Source of the DNA: Clostridiales bacterium
GTDB taxonomy: Bacteria > Bacillota > Clostridia > Saccharofermentanales > Saccharofermentanaceae
Direction of reading: 5' to 3'
Assembly (NCBI GenBank): GCA_017545245.1
Contig: JAFWPB010000016.1
Location: 124,001 to 188,000, forward strand
Length of the DNA: 64,000 bases
Made by a program: the position numbers and the translations under genes. The number at the start of each line of letters is the position of its first letter. Position 1 is the first letter of the stretch. Shown here one piece after another: positions 17,440 through 27,101 of the stretch. The notes under the pieces were generated by a model. The model was not told where the DNA came from. It did not search any database and was given only the letters and a program-made list of their open reading frames with translations.

Positions 17440-20220
17440 TTACTCGAATTTAAAGCCTTCCAGACTCTTCACATAACGGAACGTAAGACTCTTTATGGCC
17501 AGTCCGCGCTTACCGATATGCAGACGGAAGATCGAGTGCTTATTGAAAAGCGGCCACTCCGTTTTCTTGCTCACTTCTTCTCCTTCGGTGCCGTTATATG
17601 TGATCACGCGGACAGGAATGCTCGTGTAGTACACCGTTACCGGAAGCTGTGCAAGAGGCTCCAGTTCCGAAGAAGCAACCATATCGCATTCATAGATACC
17701 CGGCTTGTCACAGGTAAGACCGAACAGAAAATCTTTTCCATCCGTCGTATCTACGGTGACAGTAATGACCGGATTCTTATTGATCTCATAGTAGACGTCG
17801 ACCTTGGCCTCGATCGTATCTTCTGCAAACGGACAATCGATGTGCTTCACGGTCGGTTTGTCACCCATAACCGCATCCATCGCCGGCGTATTCATCGCAA
17901 AACGAAGAATGTTGTCTGCATTTCTCTGCAATTCTGAACGCGTGATCAGATCCGTCTTTCCTTCAGAAAGATTCACGAAAACATCTGTCTTATCCAGATC
18001 CTCCTTCTCAACCGAAGAGCACACCATATATACATCGCACTGGGATCTGGCCATCGCGGAATGCGAGCGGAGTACATGGTCATGCGGATTCTCCGGAATA
18101 CCATCGATATATGCCCACCAGTCCGTCATCAGGAGACCGGTATAGCCCCACTGCTCACGCAGGATCGTCGTATTCAATTCGTAATTTGACGTGCCAAACG
18201 TACCATTGATCATGTTATATACTGACATGATGCTTCGTGCCGCACCTTCTTTGACCGCGATCTCATAACCCTTGAGATAGATCTCACGGAGTGCTCTCTC
18301 TGAAACGATTGAATCCATGAAACGGCGGCGCGTCTCTCGGTTATTACAGCAGTAATGCTTAATGGTCGCAGTCACGCCGTGCTTCTCAAGACCTCGGATC
18401 TGTGCCGATGCCATACGTCCGGTCAGAAGCGGATCTTCAGAAAAATACTCGAAGTTTCTTCCGTTTAGCGGATGACGGTGAATGTTGATGCCCGGACCCA
18501 GGATCGAGTCGACTTCGTTACTTACCATCTCGATACCAAACCAGTCGAAAAGCGCTTCGTTCAGTTCTTCGTTAAACGTACATGCCAGGCAGGTTCCGTT
18601 CGGAAGAGAAAAAGCTTTCTTACCACTATCGATACGCATACCGGAAGGGCCGTCGTCGCAGCAAAGTGTCGGCACGCCGAAAGCCTTCAGTTCGCGTGAG
18701 ACACCACCATAAGCTGCCGCTGTACCGGTCGTGACTTTCGGGCTGCCCATACCTTCACCACGGATGATCAAAGAAAGATCTTCATCGGACAGCTGCGCGA
18801 TAAACTCTTTCATCGAATACTTTCCAAGCTTTACGTCAGCCAGCTTGATGCCCTTGTCCCCCGTGTACGGGATTTCTTTCGGAACTCGCTTCAATCTTGT
18901 ATCAACATGTTCGACTTCCCGAAGCGGTACCGGTTCATATTTTCCGCCGATTGACAAACGCTCAAATGCCTGAATTGGTTTTCCCGCCGACTCGAGTTTT
19001 TCGAGCATCGTATCTTCAACTACCTCTATTTCGCCCGCAAAAGCACTTTCCACGACGTTCTCGCCGGCAAAGAAGGAGTACGTTCCCTTCGGCAACACCC
19101 AGCCCGTCTGGCCCATAATACGGCCGTCATCGTCAAAGGAAGCAAAGCGGTGACTTTCTGCCTTCAAAACCAGTTCCTGTTCCTCGCCTGGTGCAAGTTC
19201 TCTCGTCTTGGCAAAATCTACGAGCACTCTTGCCGGCGTTGCAATTCGGTCAGAAGGCGCCTGCGCAAAAAGCATCACGACCTTCTTTCCTTTTCGTGAA
19301 CCAACATTTTTCACTTTCACCTTCACCGAAACATCCGTTCCCGATGAAGCCAAATCAGAAAGTGCAATATCAAACTTTGTATAAGAAAGACCGAAGCCAA
19401 ACGGATACAGCACCTTCTCCGGCGCAAAGGTCGAGAAATAACGGTATCCGACGAAAATATCTTCTGCATAGAAATCCTTCGAAAGATCCTCTCCACCGAA
19501 GTTTGGTGTCGAAGGATAATCGGCAAGTTCTTTTGCAATCGTATCCGTAAGACAACCGGAAGGATTGGCTTTACCTGTAACGATATCCGCTGCCGCCGTA
19601 CCGCCGATCATGCCGGCCTGCCAGATGTATACCACCGCAGCTGGATCATATTTACCGACAAAGGACATGTCGATGATGTTACCGACATTTAGAAGCACGA
19701 CTGTCTTTTCAAAAGCACTGCACACTTTCTTCAGCATCTCTTCTTCTCCGTCGCTCAGGAAGAAAGAACCTTTCTGTGCAGTATTATCTCTATCTTCGCC
19801 TGCAGTTCTCGCAATGACCAGAACTGCAGCATCGTTTCTCTTCGCCGCAGAAGCTACGACCTCATCCGAAAGAGGCATTTCCGGCTGCGACCAGTTTTCT
19901 TTTCCCCAGCCGACTCCCGGATCAACAGGATTTTTGCTTTCCCACTCTTCGTAGATGCCAATCAAATCCTGATCCAGAACGATCTCATCGGAATTTTGAA
20001 GTCCTTCGAGGATCGATACTACATGCTTGACGTTAACCATACCGCCGGAACCGGTACCGCTCTTATAGTAGTTCTTCTGCATTCTACCGAAGACTGCCAC
20101 CTTCGCTCCGCCACATAACGGTAGCGCTTCACGGTCGTTCTTCAGAAGCACGGAACCTTCCTGTGCGACCTGGATCGCCGTGTCCGTGTATTTGTTCCAG
20201 TCAAGTATATATTCAGGCAT
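17440..20220 (-). CDS. GH3 beta-glucosidase with permuted domain order
   Basis: 926 residues. ATG at 20220 is preceded by CCGGAGG; the longer frame starts inside the inverted repeat. The domain order is swapped relative to most GH3 enzymes: the GH3 C-terminal alpha/beta domain comes first (AQEGSVLLKNDREALPL), then a fibronectin-like domain, and the TIM barrel is C-terminal. It contains GPGINIHRHPLNGRNFEYF, TIKHYCCNN and the nucleophile Asp in LLMTDWW. This permuted arrangement is known from ruminal Butyrivibrio and Ruminococcus beta-glucosidases. No signal peptide, so it is a cytoplasmic enzyme splitting imported beta-glucosides or cello-oligosaccharides. A single-gene unit. Confidence 0.92.
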   Translation of the reverse strand: MPEYILDWNKYTDTAIQVAQEGSVLLKNDREALPLCGGAKVAVFGRMQKNYYKSGTGSGGMVNVKHVVSILEGLQNSDEIVLDQDLIGIYEEWESKNPVDPGVGWGKENWSQPEMPLSDEVVASAAKRNDAAVLVIARTAGEDRDNTAQKGSFFLSDGEEEMLKKVCSAFEKTVVLLNVGNIIDMSFVGKYDPAAVVYIWQAGMIGGTAAADIVTGKANPSGCLTDTIAKELADYPSTPNFGGEDLSKDFYAEDIFVGYRYFSTFAPEKVLYPFGFGLSYTKFDIALSDLASSGTDVSVKVKVKNVGSRKGKKVVMLFAQAPSDRIATPARVLVDFAKTRELAPGEEQELVLKAESHRFASFDDDGRIMGQTGWVLPKGTYSFFAGENVVESAFAGEIEVVEDTMLEKLESAGKPIQAFERLSIGGKYEPVPLREVEHVDTRLKRVPKEIPYTGDKGIKLADVKLGKYSMKEFIAQLSDEDLSLIIRGEGMGSPKVTTGTAAAYGGVSRELKAFGVPTLCCDDGPSGMRIDSGKKAFSLPNGTCLACTFNEELNEALFDWFGIEMVSNEVDSILGPGINIHRHPLNGRNFEYFSEDPLLTGRMASAQIRGLEKHGVTATIKHYCCNNRETRRRFMDSIVSERALREIYLKGYEIAVKEGAARSIMSVYNMINGTFGTSNYELNTTILREQWGYTGLLMTDWWAYIDGIPENPHDHVLRSHSAMARSQCDVYMVCSSVEKEDLDKTDVFVNLSEGKTDLITRSELQRNADNILRFAMNTPAMDAVMGDKPTVKHIDCPFAEDTIEAKVDVYYEINKNPVITVTVDTTDGKDFLFGLTCDKPGIYECDMVASSELEPLAQLPVTVYYTSIPVRVITYNGTEGEEVSKKTEWPLFNKHSIFRLHIGKRGLAIKSLTFRYVKSLEGFKFE

Positions 20221-20226
20221 AAAAAA

Positions 20227-20272
20227 CCTCCGGTAAGTCGAACAGATTAATTGCATTCTACATTACCGGAGG
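20227..20272 (-). promoter_or_regulatory. Inverted repeat covering the Shine-Dalgarno site of the GH3 gene
   Basis: Perfect 10-bp arms CCTCCGGTAA (20227-20236) and TTACCGGAGG (20263-20272), 26-nt loop. On the minus strand the arm nearer the gene is the ribosome site itself. A possible TTGATA/TAATGT promoter overlaps the far arm. The repeat may sequester the SD or act as an operator; the sequence alone does not decide. Confidence 0.6.
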
Positions 20273-20336
20273 GGGAAAGTGTATCAATTTTGTGCTATAT
20301 TATGTTGATTTACGTCTTATAAAACGATTTCTCAAA

Positions 20337-22352
20337 TTACTGTTTGGCACCACTGACCAGTTTCAGATACGTCCTTCTTGTGAAGAAATACGCGATCGTA
20401 TAAACCACAGCAAAAACGGCAACACAAGCACCCAGGATGATGAGGAATTGTTGTGGTTTACATCCGCCAAGAAGCATCAGGATGCGGTTGACCATCGGGA
20501 ATGCAGCCATCGTATGGATCACGGCTACCAGAAGCGGCAAAAGGAACACGATGACGATCTGGGAGTTGATGGACTTTCTGATTTCTTTCCGGCTCAATCC
20601 CACTTTTCTCATGATCGCAAAACGCTTCGTATCTTCATATCCCTGCAGAAGCTGGCTGAAGTACATGTTCAGGATCGTGATCGTCAGGAACGCAATGCTC
20701 AGGAATATACCCAGGAAGAACAGACCACCATAGATCCCGATCACTTCGTGGAGATCCTCCAGGCGGCTATAGGCATACATAAACCCATAGTCTTTCTGAT
20801 TCGTATTGATTTCATCGTAATAGCGCTGCTGTGTCTCTTCATCAGCATCCGTATTCACAAGAACACGTATTCTTGCATCTTCGTACTCAACGATCGACTG
20901 GCTGAAATAAGCACGGAGAGAATCGAGTGTTTCCTGATCTGGAGCAACGAAGAAATATGTCCCTTCTGTCAAGGTAATGGAGGCACCATAACTGAACTGC
21001 GGTGCTTCATCGAGTTCCACAAGCGTGAAGGCTTTCGATTTTTCTGAGTATTGGTCATACGCCGCATTTACGGTCTGGTACGAGATCTCCCCGGAAATCT
21101 TTGGGCCATTCATGACAAAGTAACCGATCTGGTCCTTCTCAAGAGTCACATCACTCTTGTTTACGAGATTATATAGATCCAGCGAAAGCGTAAAGGTTTC
21201 GATCACGCTCGTATTCGGATAAGCAGGATATGTAAGAAGTACACCATCCTTGAAATTTGCGTATGCATTGTAGTACTTGTACGGAATGATCTGATCGATA
21301 TTCATTCCGATCTTCTCCGCGCCTTTTTTCAGTTTCTCGATGTTCTCCTGCATCTGCTCGTCACTGCATGTTTCATAAACGACATCGAAATCCACTCGAT
21401 ACCATTCCTCGGCACGTGTCCTGATCGTGCTGTACAACGTCATAACCGAAGAGATGGTGACCAGCACCATTGTGGCAAAAATACAGATCGTTGCCAACGT
21501 CGACGCGTTTCTTTTCATTCTGTAGAGCATACCGGATACCGAGATGAAATGCCCGGTCTTGTAATAGTAATCCTTCTTTTTCTTTAATGTATTCAGAAGC
21601 GTGATCGAGCCTGCAGTAAACAGGCAGATCGTGCCGAGAATAACTAGCGAAACAGCGAAGAAGAAAAAGCTGAATGCATCCAAAGCACTCTGGGAACGGA
21701 TCGCCAATGCGTAGCCACCGCCAAGAAGAAGGATACCCACGATAGCCAGAAACCAGTTGGACTTCGGCTTCTTCTCACCTTTCGCCTCTTCCTTCATGTA
21801 CTCCAGCGAATTGGTACGAAGAATACTAATACAATTGATCAGGAAGAAAAGGAGATAGAAGAATCCAAAAACAGCGATGTTGATCAGAATTGGGATCCAG
21901 TTGATTTCCCATCCGAAATCGGCTTCACAGTTATAGATCTTCAGGACCATCAGCTGAAGGATCTTCGAGATCACCACACCGATGATCGTACCTGGGATCG
22001 CGCTGAGAATATATACATACAGATTCTCGATAAACTGTACACGCATGATGTGCTTTTTCTGCATACCGAGAACACTGTAAAGACCCAGTTCTTTTTTCCT
22101 TTGCTTGATCACGAAACGGCTGACGCTGTTAAGGAAAAAGAAGCTGATCATGTACATGATGATTATACCGAACCCCATCATCATCTGAAGAGAAGCACCA
22201 CCGTTGATACCCCCGATCACCTTATCCACGGCAAGGTTAAATATGATGAATGAAATCGTGATCATCATGATGCTCGATATGATATACGGAACATAAACGA
22301 TCTTATTCTTGCTGAGTGCATTGCGCGCAAGATTTTTGTAAATGCTTTTCAT
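20337..22352 (-). CDS. BceB-like ABC transporter permease
   Basis: 671 residues. An N-terminal membrane segment, FtsX-like clusters of membrane helices (about 50-310) and a large extracytoplasmic domain of about 210 residues (roughly 312-530) are followed by the last three helices. That is the Bce-type layout, in which the large loop contacts peptide antibiotics such as bacitracin, and the transporter also serves as the sensor with its histidine kinase. RBS GGAGGAG. Starts 16 bp after the ATPase gene, same operon. The exact substrate cannot be inferred. Confidence 0.9.
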   Translation of the reverse strand: MKSIYKNLARNALSKNKIVYVPYIISSIMMITISFIIFNLAVDKVIGGINGGASLQMMMGFGIIIMYMISFFFLNSVSRFVIKQRKKELGLYSVLGMQKKHIMRVQFIENLYVYILSAIPGTIIGVVISKILQLMVLKIYNCEADFGWEINWIPILINIAVFGFFYLLFFLINCISILRTNSLEYMKEEAKGEKKPKSNWFLAIVGILLLGGGYALAIRSQSALDAFSFFFFAVSLVILGTICLFTAGSITLLNTLKKKKDYYYKTGHFISVSGMLYRMKRNASTLATICIFATMVLVTISSVMTLYSTIRTRAEEWYRVDFDVVYETCSDEQMQENIEKLKKGAEKIGMNIDQIIPYKYYNAYANFKDGVLLTYPAYPNTSVIETFTLSLDLYNLVNKSDVTLEKDQIGYFVMNGPKISGEISYQTVNAAYDQYSEKSKAFTLVELDEAPQFSYGASITLTEGTYFFVAPDQETLDSLRAYFSQSIVEYEDARIRVLVNTDADEETQQRYYDEINTNQKDYGFMYAYSRLEDLHEVIGIYGGLFFLGIFLSIAFLTITILNMYFSQLLQGYEDTKRFAIMRKVGLSRKEIRKSINSQIVIVFLLPLLVAVIHTMAAFPMVNRILMLLGGCKPQQFLIILGACVAVFAVVYTIAYFFTRRTYLKLVSGAKQ

Positions 22353-22368
22353 CGTGTTCTCCTCCGGT

Positions 22369-23142
22369 TCAATCCTTCACGGCCTGCACGCCGTCGCCCA
22401 TGAGGGCCGTCAGAGAATCTGAGATTCTTCTATAGAACTCGCTGTTGCTTTCATTTCCGCGATAGATCTGGTGATACACGATACCGTCCTTTATGAAAAG
22501 GACTCGCCCTGAGGTGGATGCGGCCTTGATGGAGTGGGTAACCATCAATATGGTCTGCCCTTCCTTATTGATGTTGGCAAACTGCTCAAGAAGCTCATCC
22601 GTTGAACGGGAATCCAGCGCGCCCGTCGGCTCATCGGCCAGGACCAGTTCCGGCTTAGTAATGATCGCGCGGGCTACCGCCACACGTTGTTTCTGTCCGC
22701 CGGAGATCTCATACGGGAACTTTTCGAGAAGTTCCGTGATCCCGAGTTTTTCGGCAATCGGCTTGATACGTTCTTCCATCTCGGAATGATGCAGTCCCGC
22801 CAGAACGAGTGGCAGGTAGATATTGTCACGGACAGAGAAATTATCCAGAAGATTGAACTCCTGGAAGACAAAACCCAGGCGCTCACGACGGAACTGCGCC
22901 AGTGCTTTTTCCTTAATGGAACTCATACGCGTTCCTTCAAGAAGCACCTCACCTTCCGTCGGCTTATCCAGTGTAGCAATAATATTCAGAAGCGTCGTCT
23001 TACCAGATCCAGATTCACCCATGATCGCGACGAATTCACCCTTCTCGACCGTGAGATTCACGTTCTGCAGCGCCGTGACTTTGTTGCCGCCAAAACGCGT
23101 GGTGTACACTTTCTTCAGATTATTTACCTCTAACATTGACAT
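22369..23142 (-). CDS. BceA-like ABC transporter ATPase
   Basis: 257 residues. Walker A GESGSGKTTLL (about 38-48), Q-loop FQEFNLL, signature SGGQKQR, Walker B LVLADEPTGALDS and switch His in VTHS are all present. Belongs to the LolD/MacB/BceA group that works with FtsX-type permeases; here it powers the adjacent BceB-like permease. GAGGAG precedes the ATG at 23142; a second ATG at 23136 is possible. Confidence 0.94.
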   Translation of the reverse strand: MSMLEVNNLKKVYTTRFGGNKVTALQNVNLTVEKGEFVAIMGESGSGKTTLLNIIATLDKPTEGEVLLEGTRMSSIKEKALAQFRRERLGFVFQEFNLLDNFSVRDNIYLPLVLAGLHHSEMEERIKPIAEKLGITELLEKFPYEISGGQKQRVAVARAIITKPELVLADEPTGALDSRSTDELLEQFANINKEGQTILMVTHSIKAASTSGRVLFIKDGIVYHQIYRGNESNSEFYRRISDSLTALMGDGVQAVKD

Positions 23143-23245
23143 GTAATGTCTCCTCTCTTGGACGGCTACCCTTAACCCGCCCGCTTTTCTATTTCATGAC
23201 AATCTTACACTTCCGGAGATCTTCCCTGCCATCGATTTACCTTAC

Positions 23246-23283
23246 ATAAAAATCCCCAATCTTACATTTTCGTAAGATTGGGA
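23246..23283 (-). terminator. Terminator after the histidine kinase, containing a BceR-box-like site
   Basis: Stem CCCAATCTTAC/GTAAGATTGGG (23255-23265 and 23272-23282) with a 6-nt loop, followed on the minus strand by GATTTTTAT. The loop region reads TTACATTTTCGTAA (23262-23275), close to the TNACA-N4-TGTAA consensus known for BceR-type regulators, and lies about 120 bp before bceA. Confidence 0.75.
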
Positions 23284-23300
23284 TATGTCTTTTTGAAAGA

Positions 23301-24317
23301 TCACTTGTTTCCGAAGCGTATCGTTACTTTCGTTCCTTTTCCCACTTCCGAATCAACCATCACTTCTGCTGAGATCAAATCCGCCGCTCTCTTGACCAGA
23401 TAAAGTCCCAGCCCCGTGGACTTCTTCTCATTATGTCCGTTGTATCCGGTATAGCCCTTTTCAAAAATACGAGGAAGGTCCTCTTTTGCAATGCCGATAC
23501 CTTCATCCTCAATTGTCACAGAAGTCTCATTCACGTCACCATAGAAATGGATCGTCCCTTTCTTCTGGTACTTGACCGCGTTCGAAATCAGCTGGCCGAT
23601 AATGAAACCAAGCCACTTCTTATCAGTCGTCACTTCCAGATCGGATGGTTTGAAATCTACCGAAAGGCCACTGGTCGTAAACATGGTCATAGCTCGCTTG
23701 ATCTCTGTACGGACCACCTCATCCACTTTCACTTTAGCAAACTGAAGATCGTTACTCTCTGAACCAAGACGCAGATAGTTGAGAGCCATATCCGCATAGT
23801 TCTCTATATGGATCAGCTGCGAACGAAGGCGGCACGCTGTCTCCTGGTCTTCCATATTCTGAATGATCAGAGAAAGCGCGGAAATCGGGGTCTTGATCTG
23901 ATGGACCCACATCGTATAGTAATCCAGCATGGCATTATAGCTGGATGCATTTTCTTCCTTCACTCGGGACAATTCATCGGAAAGTTTCACCAGAAGATCA
24001 CGGTAATCCTGTTCGATCAGGTCTACCTTCTCCTCGACACTACCAAGCGAATCCTCGGACTCGCTAAACTCGGAAGCCATCGCTTGCGGAAATGCTTTTG
24101 CCTTATCCAGATCCTGATGCTTTTTCCCATATTTCCTGCATCCCAAAGCACCGAAGATCCCGCCAAGAAGCAAAAGCGTAGCCACCGACAAGATCACCGG
24201 CATCAAGGAAATGTTGTAAACCCAGCATACGAGAAGCATCACCAGCACACAGGCAATACCGCTGACAATTACGCCGATACGGCTTTTGACATAGGCAAGA
24301 ACAACTCTTTTATTCAA
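23301..24317 (-). CDS. BceS-like intramembrane-sensing histidine kinase
   Basis: 338 residues. Two closely spaced membrane helices (about 12-32 and 36-55) with almost no external loop, typical of kinases that sense through a partner transporter. H-box MWVHQIKTPIS, then the N box GQLISNAVKY, G1 DEGIGI and G2 GLGLYLVK. The frame starts with TTG at 24317, overlapping the regulator's stop by 8 bp, with AGGACAGGG upstream; this suggests translational coupling. Works with the following BceAB-like transporter. Confidence 0.92.
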   Translation of the reverse strand: MNKRVVLAYVKSRIGVIVSGIACVLVMLLVCWVYNISLMPVILSVATLLLLGGIFGALGCRKYGKKHQDLDKAKAFPQAMASEFSESEDSLGSVEEKVDLIEQDYRDLLVKLSDELSRVKEENASSYNAMLDYYTMWVHQIKTPISALSLIIQNMEDQETACRLRSQLIHIENYADMALNYLRLGSESNDLQFAKVKVDEVVRTEIKRAMTMFTTSGLSVDFKPSDLEVTTDKKWLGFIIGQLISNAVKYQKKGTIHFYGDVNETSVTIEDEGIGIAKEDLPRIFEKGYTGYNGHNEKKSTGLGLYLVKRAADLISAEVMVDSEVGKGTKVTIRFGNK

Positions 24318-24987
24318 TGATATAGCCCTGTCCTTTCTTGGTCACGATAAAGTCGGCGAGCCCAGCTGCTTCCAGTTTCTTACGAAGACGGTTCATGTTC
24401 ACGGACAGTGTATTTTCATCTACGAAACAATCGTCATCCCAGAGTTGCTGCATTAATGTATTTCTGGATACGATCGAGCCTCTCGACTGAAGGAGCGAGC
24501 TCATGATCCGGTTCTCGTTCTTTGTCAGATCGATCTTCTGACCATTTACCACCACACTTGAATCAGAAGCATTATATGTTGCTCCACGATACTCGATCAC
24601 ATCACTCTTTTCTTCTGCAAAAGCATAGGCGCGGCGTAGCACTGCCATGATTTTTGCGGTCAGTACGCTGAAGTCAAAGGGCTTGGCTACAAAATCATCG
24701 GCGCCCATATTGATCGCCGTGACCAGATTGATATTATCCGAAGCAGAAGATAAGAAGATCACCGGTACCTTCGACACTTCACGGATCTTTGTGCATCGCA
24801 CGAATCCGTTTGTAAATGGAAGACCAATGTCCATCAGGACCAGATGTGGCTGAAAAGCCGTAAACTCACCGAGAATATCTTCGAAGTTCTCCGTCAGCTT
24901 TACGTCATATCCCCATCCGGTCATCATGGTCTTGAGTTCCGAAGCAATCGTATGATCATCTTCTACGACCAGTATCTTATATACCAT
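24310..24987 (-). CDS. BceR-like OmpR-family response regulator
   Basis: 225 residues from the ATG at 24987, which makes the receiver begin MVYKILVVEDD as usual; an upstream ATG at 25029 would add a 14-residue charged extension but lacks a ribosome site. Phosphoacceptor Asp53 (LVLMDIGLP), a conserved Ser (LSSASD) at the switch-Thr/Ser position and Lys (KPFD), then a winged-helix output domain ending KKGQGYIIE. Predicted to activate the downstream bceAB genes when the transporter senses a peptide antibiotic. Confidence 0.92.
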   Translation of the reverse strand: MVYKILVVEDDHTIASELKTMMTGWGYDVKLTENFEDILGEFTAFQPHLVLMDIGLPFTNGFVRCTKIREVSKVPVIFLSSASDNINLVTAINMGADDFVAKPFDFSVLTAKIMAVLRRAYAFAEEKSDVIEYRGATYNASDSSVVVNGQKIDLTKNENRIMSSLLQSRGSIVSRNTLMQQLWDDDCFVDENTLSVNMNRLRKKLEAAGLADFIVTKKGQGYIIE

Positions 24988-25034
24988 CTCTTCTTTTTTC
25001 CTCTCTCTTTCCTTTTCGTTCTCAGACATGACAG

Positions 25035-25064
25035 CGCGGCAGAAGAAAAACTTTCCCTGCCGCG
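25035..25064. other. GC-rich hairpin upstream of the response regulator
   Basis: CGCGGCAG/CTGCCGCG, 8-bp stem with a 14-nt loop, between gene 25089-25661 and the regulator. No T-run follows on the minus strand, so it may be an mRNA-processing or weak termination element. Confidence 0.5.
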
Positions 25065-25088
25065 ACCGTATGTAGTTTTCTTGTTATC

Positions 25089-25661
25089 TTATGCCCAGGG
25101 ATTCTGCGCATCCGGTACCCGGATACCTACAAGCAGGAACTGTTCCCAAAGGAACCATTCTCCTGTCGATGGCTTCGTGCGAAGACGGACGCTTCTCGGA
25201 TTATCCGCGCCACCTGAAGTGATATAGATCGTCAGGTAGCCTTCGTTCAGGTTATCCCTGCTGTGCGGTGTCTCATAAACCGTTACCGAATACGGACGCT
25301 GCGGCATATAGTTGTTTTGCGGCGTCGCGCCGTTCAGATAAGAACGCGGTACATAGTCCGAATCCCTGAAACGGTCGGCGATAAAGGAAATCTCATATGG
25401 AGTCAGTGGCTGCGGTCCCTTCAGGTAATTCAGCATTTCCAGGGAAGCATCCTTATTAGATGGATAAACGCAGAGTGCTGCTACTGTCAAAGCGGCCACA
25501 TCAAGCGGATTTTTGAGAGACGCTTCTGGAAGAGCTTTCAACTGTTCCAGATTCTCCGGCATCTCATTAAAGATCACCGTCTTTTTTGTCTCCTGTGCTC
25601 CTGCATTAAAAGCATTGCCAACATTTCCTGCGGCATTCTGAATATTATCAAATAGGCCCAT
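25089..25661 (-). CDS. Conserved hypothetical protein (DUF6935-like)
   Basis: 190 residues, no signal peptide or membrane helix. A short Gly/Asn/Ala-rich N-terminus (GLFDNIQNAAGNVGNAF) precedes a helical part (about 38-80, PEASLKNPLDVAALTVAALC) and a beta-rich C-terminus (about 115-185). The layout recalls the DUF6935 family of clostridial proteins, recognised only from memory. RBS AAGGAG. It follows the zinc-ribbon gene by 47 bp and may share its transcript. Function unknown. Confidence 0.75.
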   Translation of the reverse strand: MGLFDNIQNAAGNVGNAFNAGAQETKKTVIFNEMPENLEQLKALPEASLKNPLDVAALTVAALCVYPSNKDASLEMLNYLKGPQPLTPYEISFIADRFRDSDYVPRSYLNGATPQNNYMPQRPYSVTVYETPHSRDNLNEGYLTIYITSGGADNPRSVRLRTKPSTGEWFLWEQFLLVGIRVPDAQNPWA

Positions 25662-25708
25662 AATATCGGCTCCTTATTCTTGTTTTCATCATGGACTGAT
25701 CAAAATGA

Positions 25709-27028
25709 TCAATACACATCCATCTTCATTTTCTGCTTATTTCTGTCTCTGAAGTTTATCGCACCCACGATACCCGTTATGATGACCGCGGCAGTAGCAG
25801 CAATAAAGATGTAATAGCTCATCTCTGCTCTATAGACCAGATCGATTCCCCACTGCTCTTCACTCAACTGATAGATACGTATCGAAGTTTCGTAGAAAGT
25901 ATATGCAGCAGCTATACCACCCATTGCAATGACGAAAGCATTTCTTCCGGTAAGTGCGATCACAAATGTAATAGCAGCAATACCAAGGAAGATATATCCA
26001 TCGATCTTTCCGAACAAAGACATTGACTGTCTTCCGTATGCTGTGTAAGCAGAGATATATGGAAGGAATACAGCAAAAGCCATGGCGAGTGCGGCGACTA
26101 CCGCACCAACATTGATACGTCGTATCGCAGCAAGTTTATATCCACAGAAGCAGCATTCCTTGTCGTAAGGATAAGTTACCGCTCCACATCTCGGACATGG
26201 TTTTGTATTCTCAAGACCAGTCTTGTCTGTATTAAAAAGTGAATTGGAAGAAGAATTTGAAGACTTAAATGCCTGGTTTTGTGCCGGCACCTTTTTCTCA
26301 GCCTTCACTTCAGCTTCCATCTTGGCGATAGCACCCTTGTTCATCGGAGCAAATGGAGATCCGCCCGGAACCTGTGCCTCATGAGAAGCATATGCCGGAA
26401 TCGGTGTAAAAGGTTCTCCCTCATCAGGAGCCAAACCTGCGTCCTGGATTGCACGTGAACGTGCTGCCGCTTCCATTTGTTCCATACTCTCTTCAGAGTT
26501 CATCGACTCCAAAGCCCTGCGACGGATACTCGGAGGTTGCGAAGGTTTTTTCTCAAACTCTCTCTTCGGTCTTTCCGGAACATGATGGGAGCCAGGCTCA
26601 TTGGAATCCTGACCAACACGATGCGGCGGCATAGGATGCGGTTTCTTGACCGGCTGAACCTTTCTAGGAACAGGTCTTCTTGGAACATTCATCTGAGATG
26701 TTTTGGGTTGAGCACCAAGAAAAGAATGGTCCTCTTCCTGGGTCAGCTCGGGTGGAGTTCCCAGAAATGGTCGCTTCTCCTGCATCTCTTCGGACGAAGT
26801 ATCTTGAAACTCATGCTCCTCCTTGAGAGGTTGAAAGTTATCACTATGATCAACAAAATCTAGCGGAGGCAGAACGGATGCAGATGACGAATCATCTGCA
26901 TCCAGATCGTTATAATCCTCCTCAAACTGCACTTCATCCGGTTCTCCGTCCGGAAGCGGAGTGCCACATACACCACAAAATGTAAAAGTATCAGCCATAG
27001 TCTGATTACATTTGGGACATGTCTTCAT
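25709..27028 (-). CDS. Double zinc-ribbon membrane protein
   Basis: 439 residues. N-terminal zinc ribbon CPKCNQ...CGVCG (residues 4-21), then a long acidic and Pro-rich disordered stretch (about 30-270), a second zinc ribbon CPRCG...CCFCG (about 280-298) and four membrane helices (about 310-430). Such zinc-ribbon membrane proteins are common in Firmicutes, and none of the motifs predicts a reaction. RBS GGAGGAG. Probably transcribed with 25089-25661. Confidence 0.8.
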   Translation of the reverse strand: MKTCPKCNQTMADTFTFCGVCGTPLPDGEPDEVQFEEDYNDLDADDSSSASVLPPLDFVDHSDNFQPLKEEHEFQDTSSEEMQEKRPFLGTPPELTQEEDHSFLGAQPKTSQMNVPRRPVPRKVQPVKKPHPMPPHRVGQDSNEPGSHHVPERPKREFEKKPSQPPSIRRRALESMNSEESMEQMEAAARSRAIQDAGLAPDEGEPFTPIPAYASHEAQVPGGSPFAPMNKGAIAKMEAEVKAEKKVPAQNQAFKSSNSSSNSLFNTDKTGLENTKPCPRCGAVTYPYDKECCFCGYKLAAIRRINVGAVVAALAMAFAVFLPYISAYTAYGRQSMSLFGKIDGYIFLGIAAITFVIALTGRNAFVIAMGGIAAAYTFYETSIRIYQLSEEQWGIDLVYRAEMSYYIFIAATAAVIITGIVGAINFRDRNKQKMKMDVY

Positions 27029-27101
27029 TTACTATCTCCTCCAATGACTAAATACTATTCCCCGTAAAATCGCCAACCTAATGGTGAATAATATTACCTG
27101 A

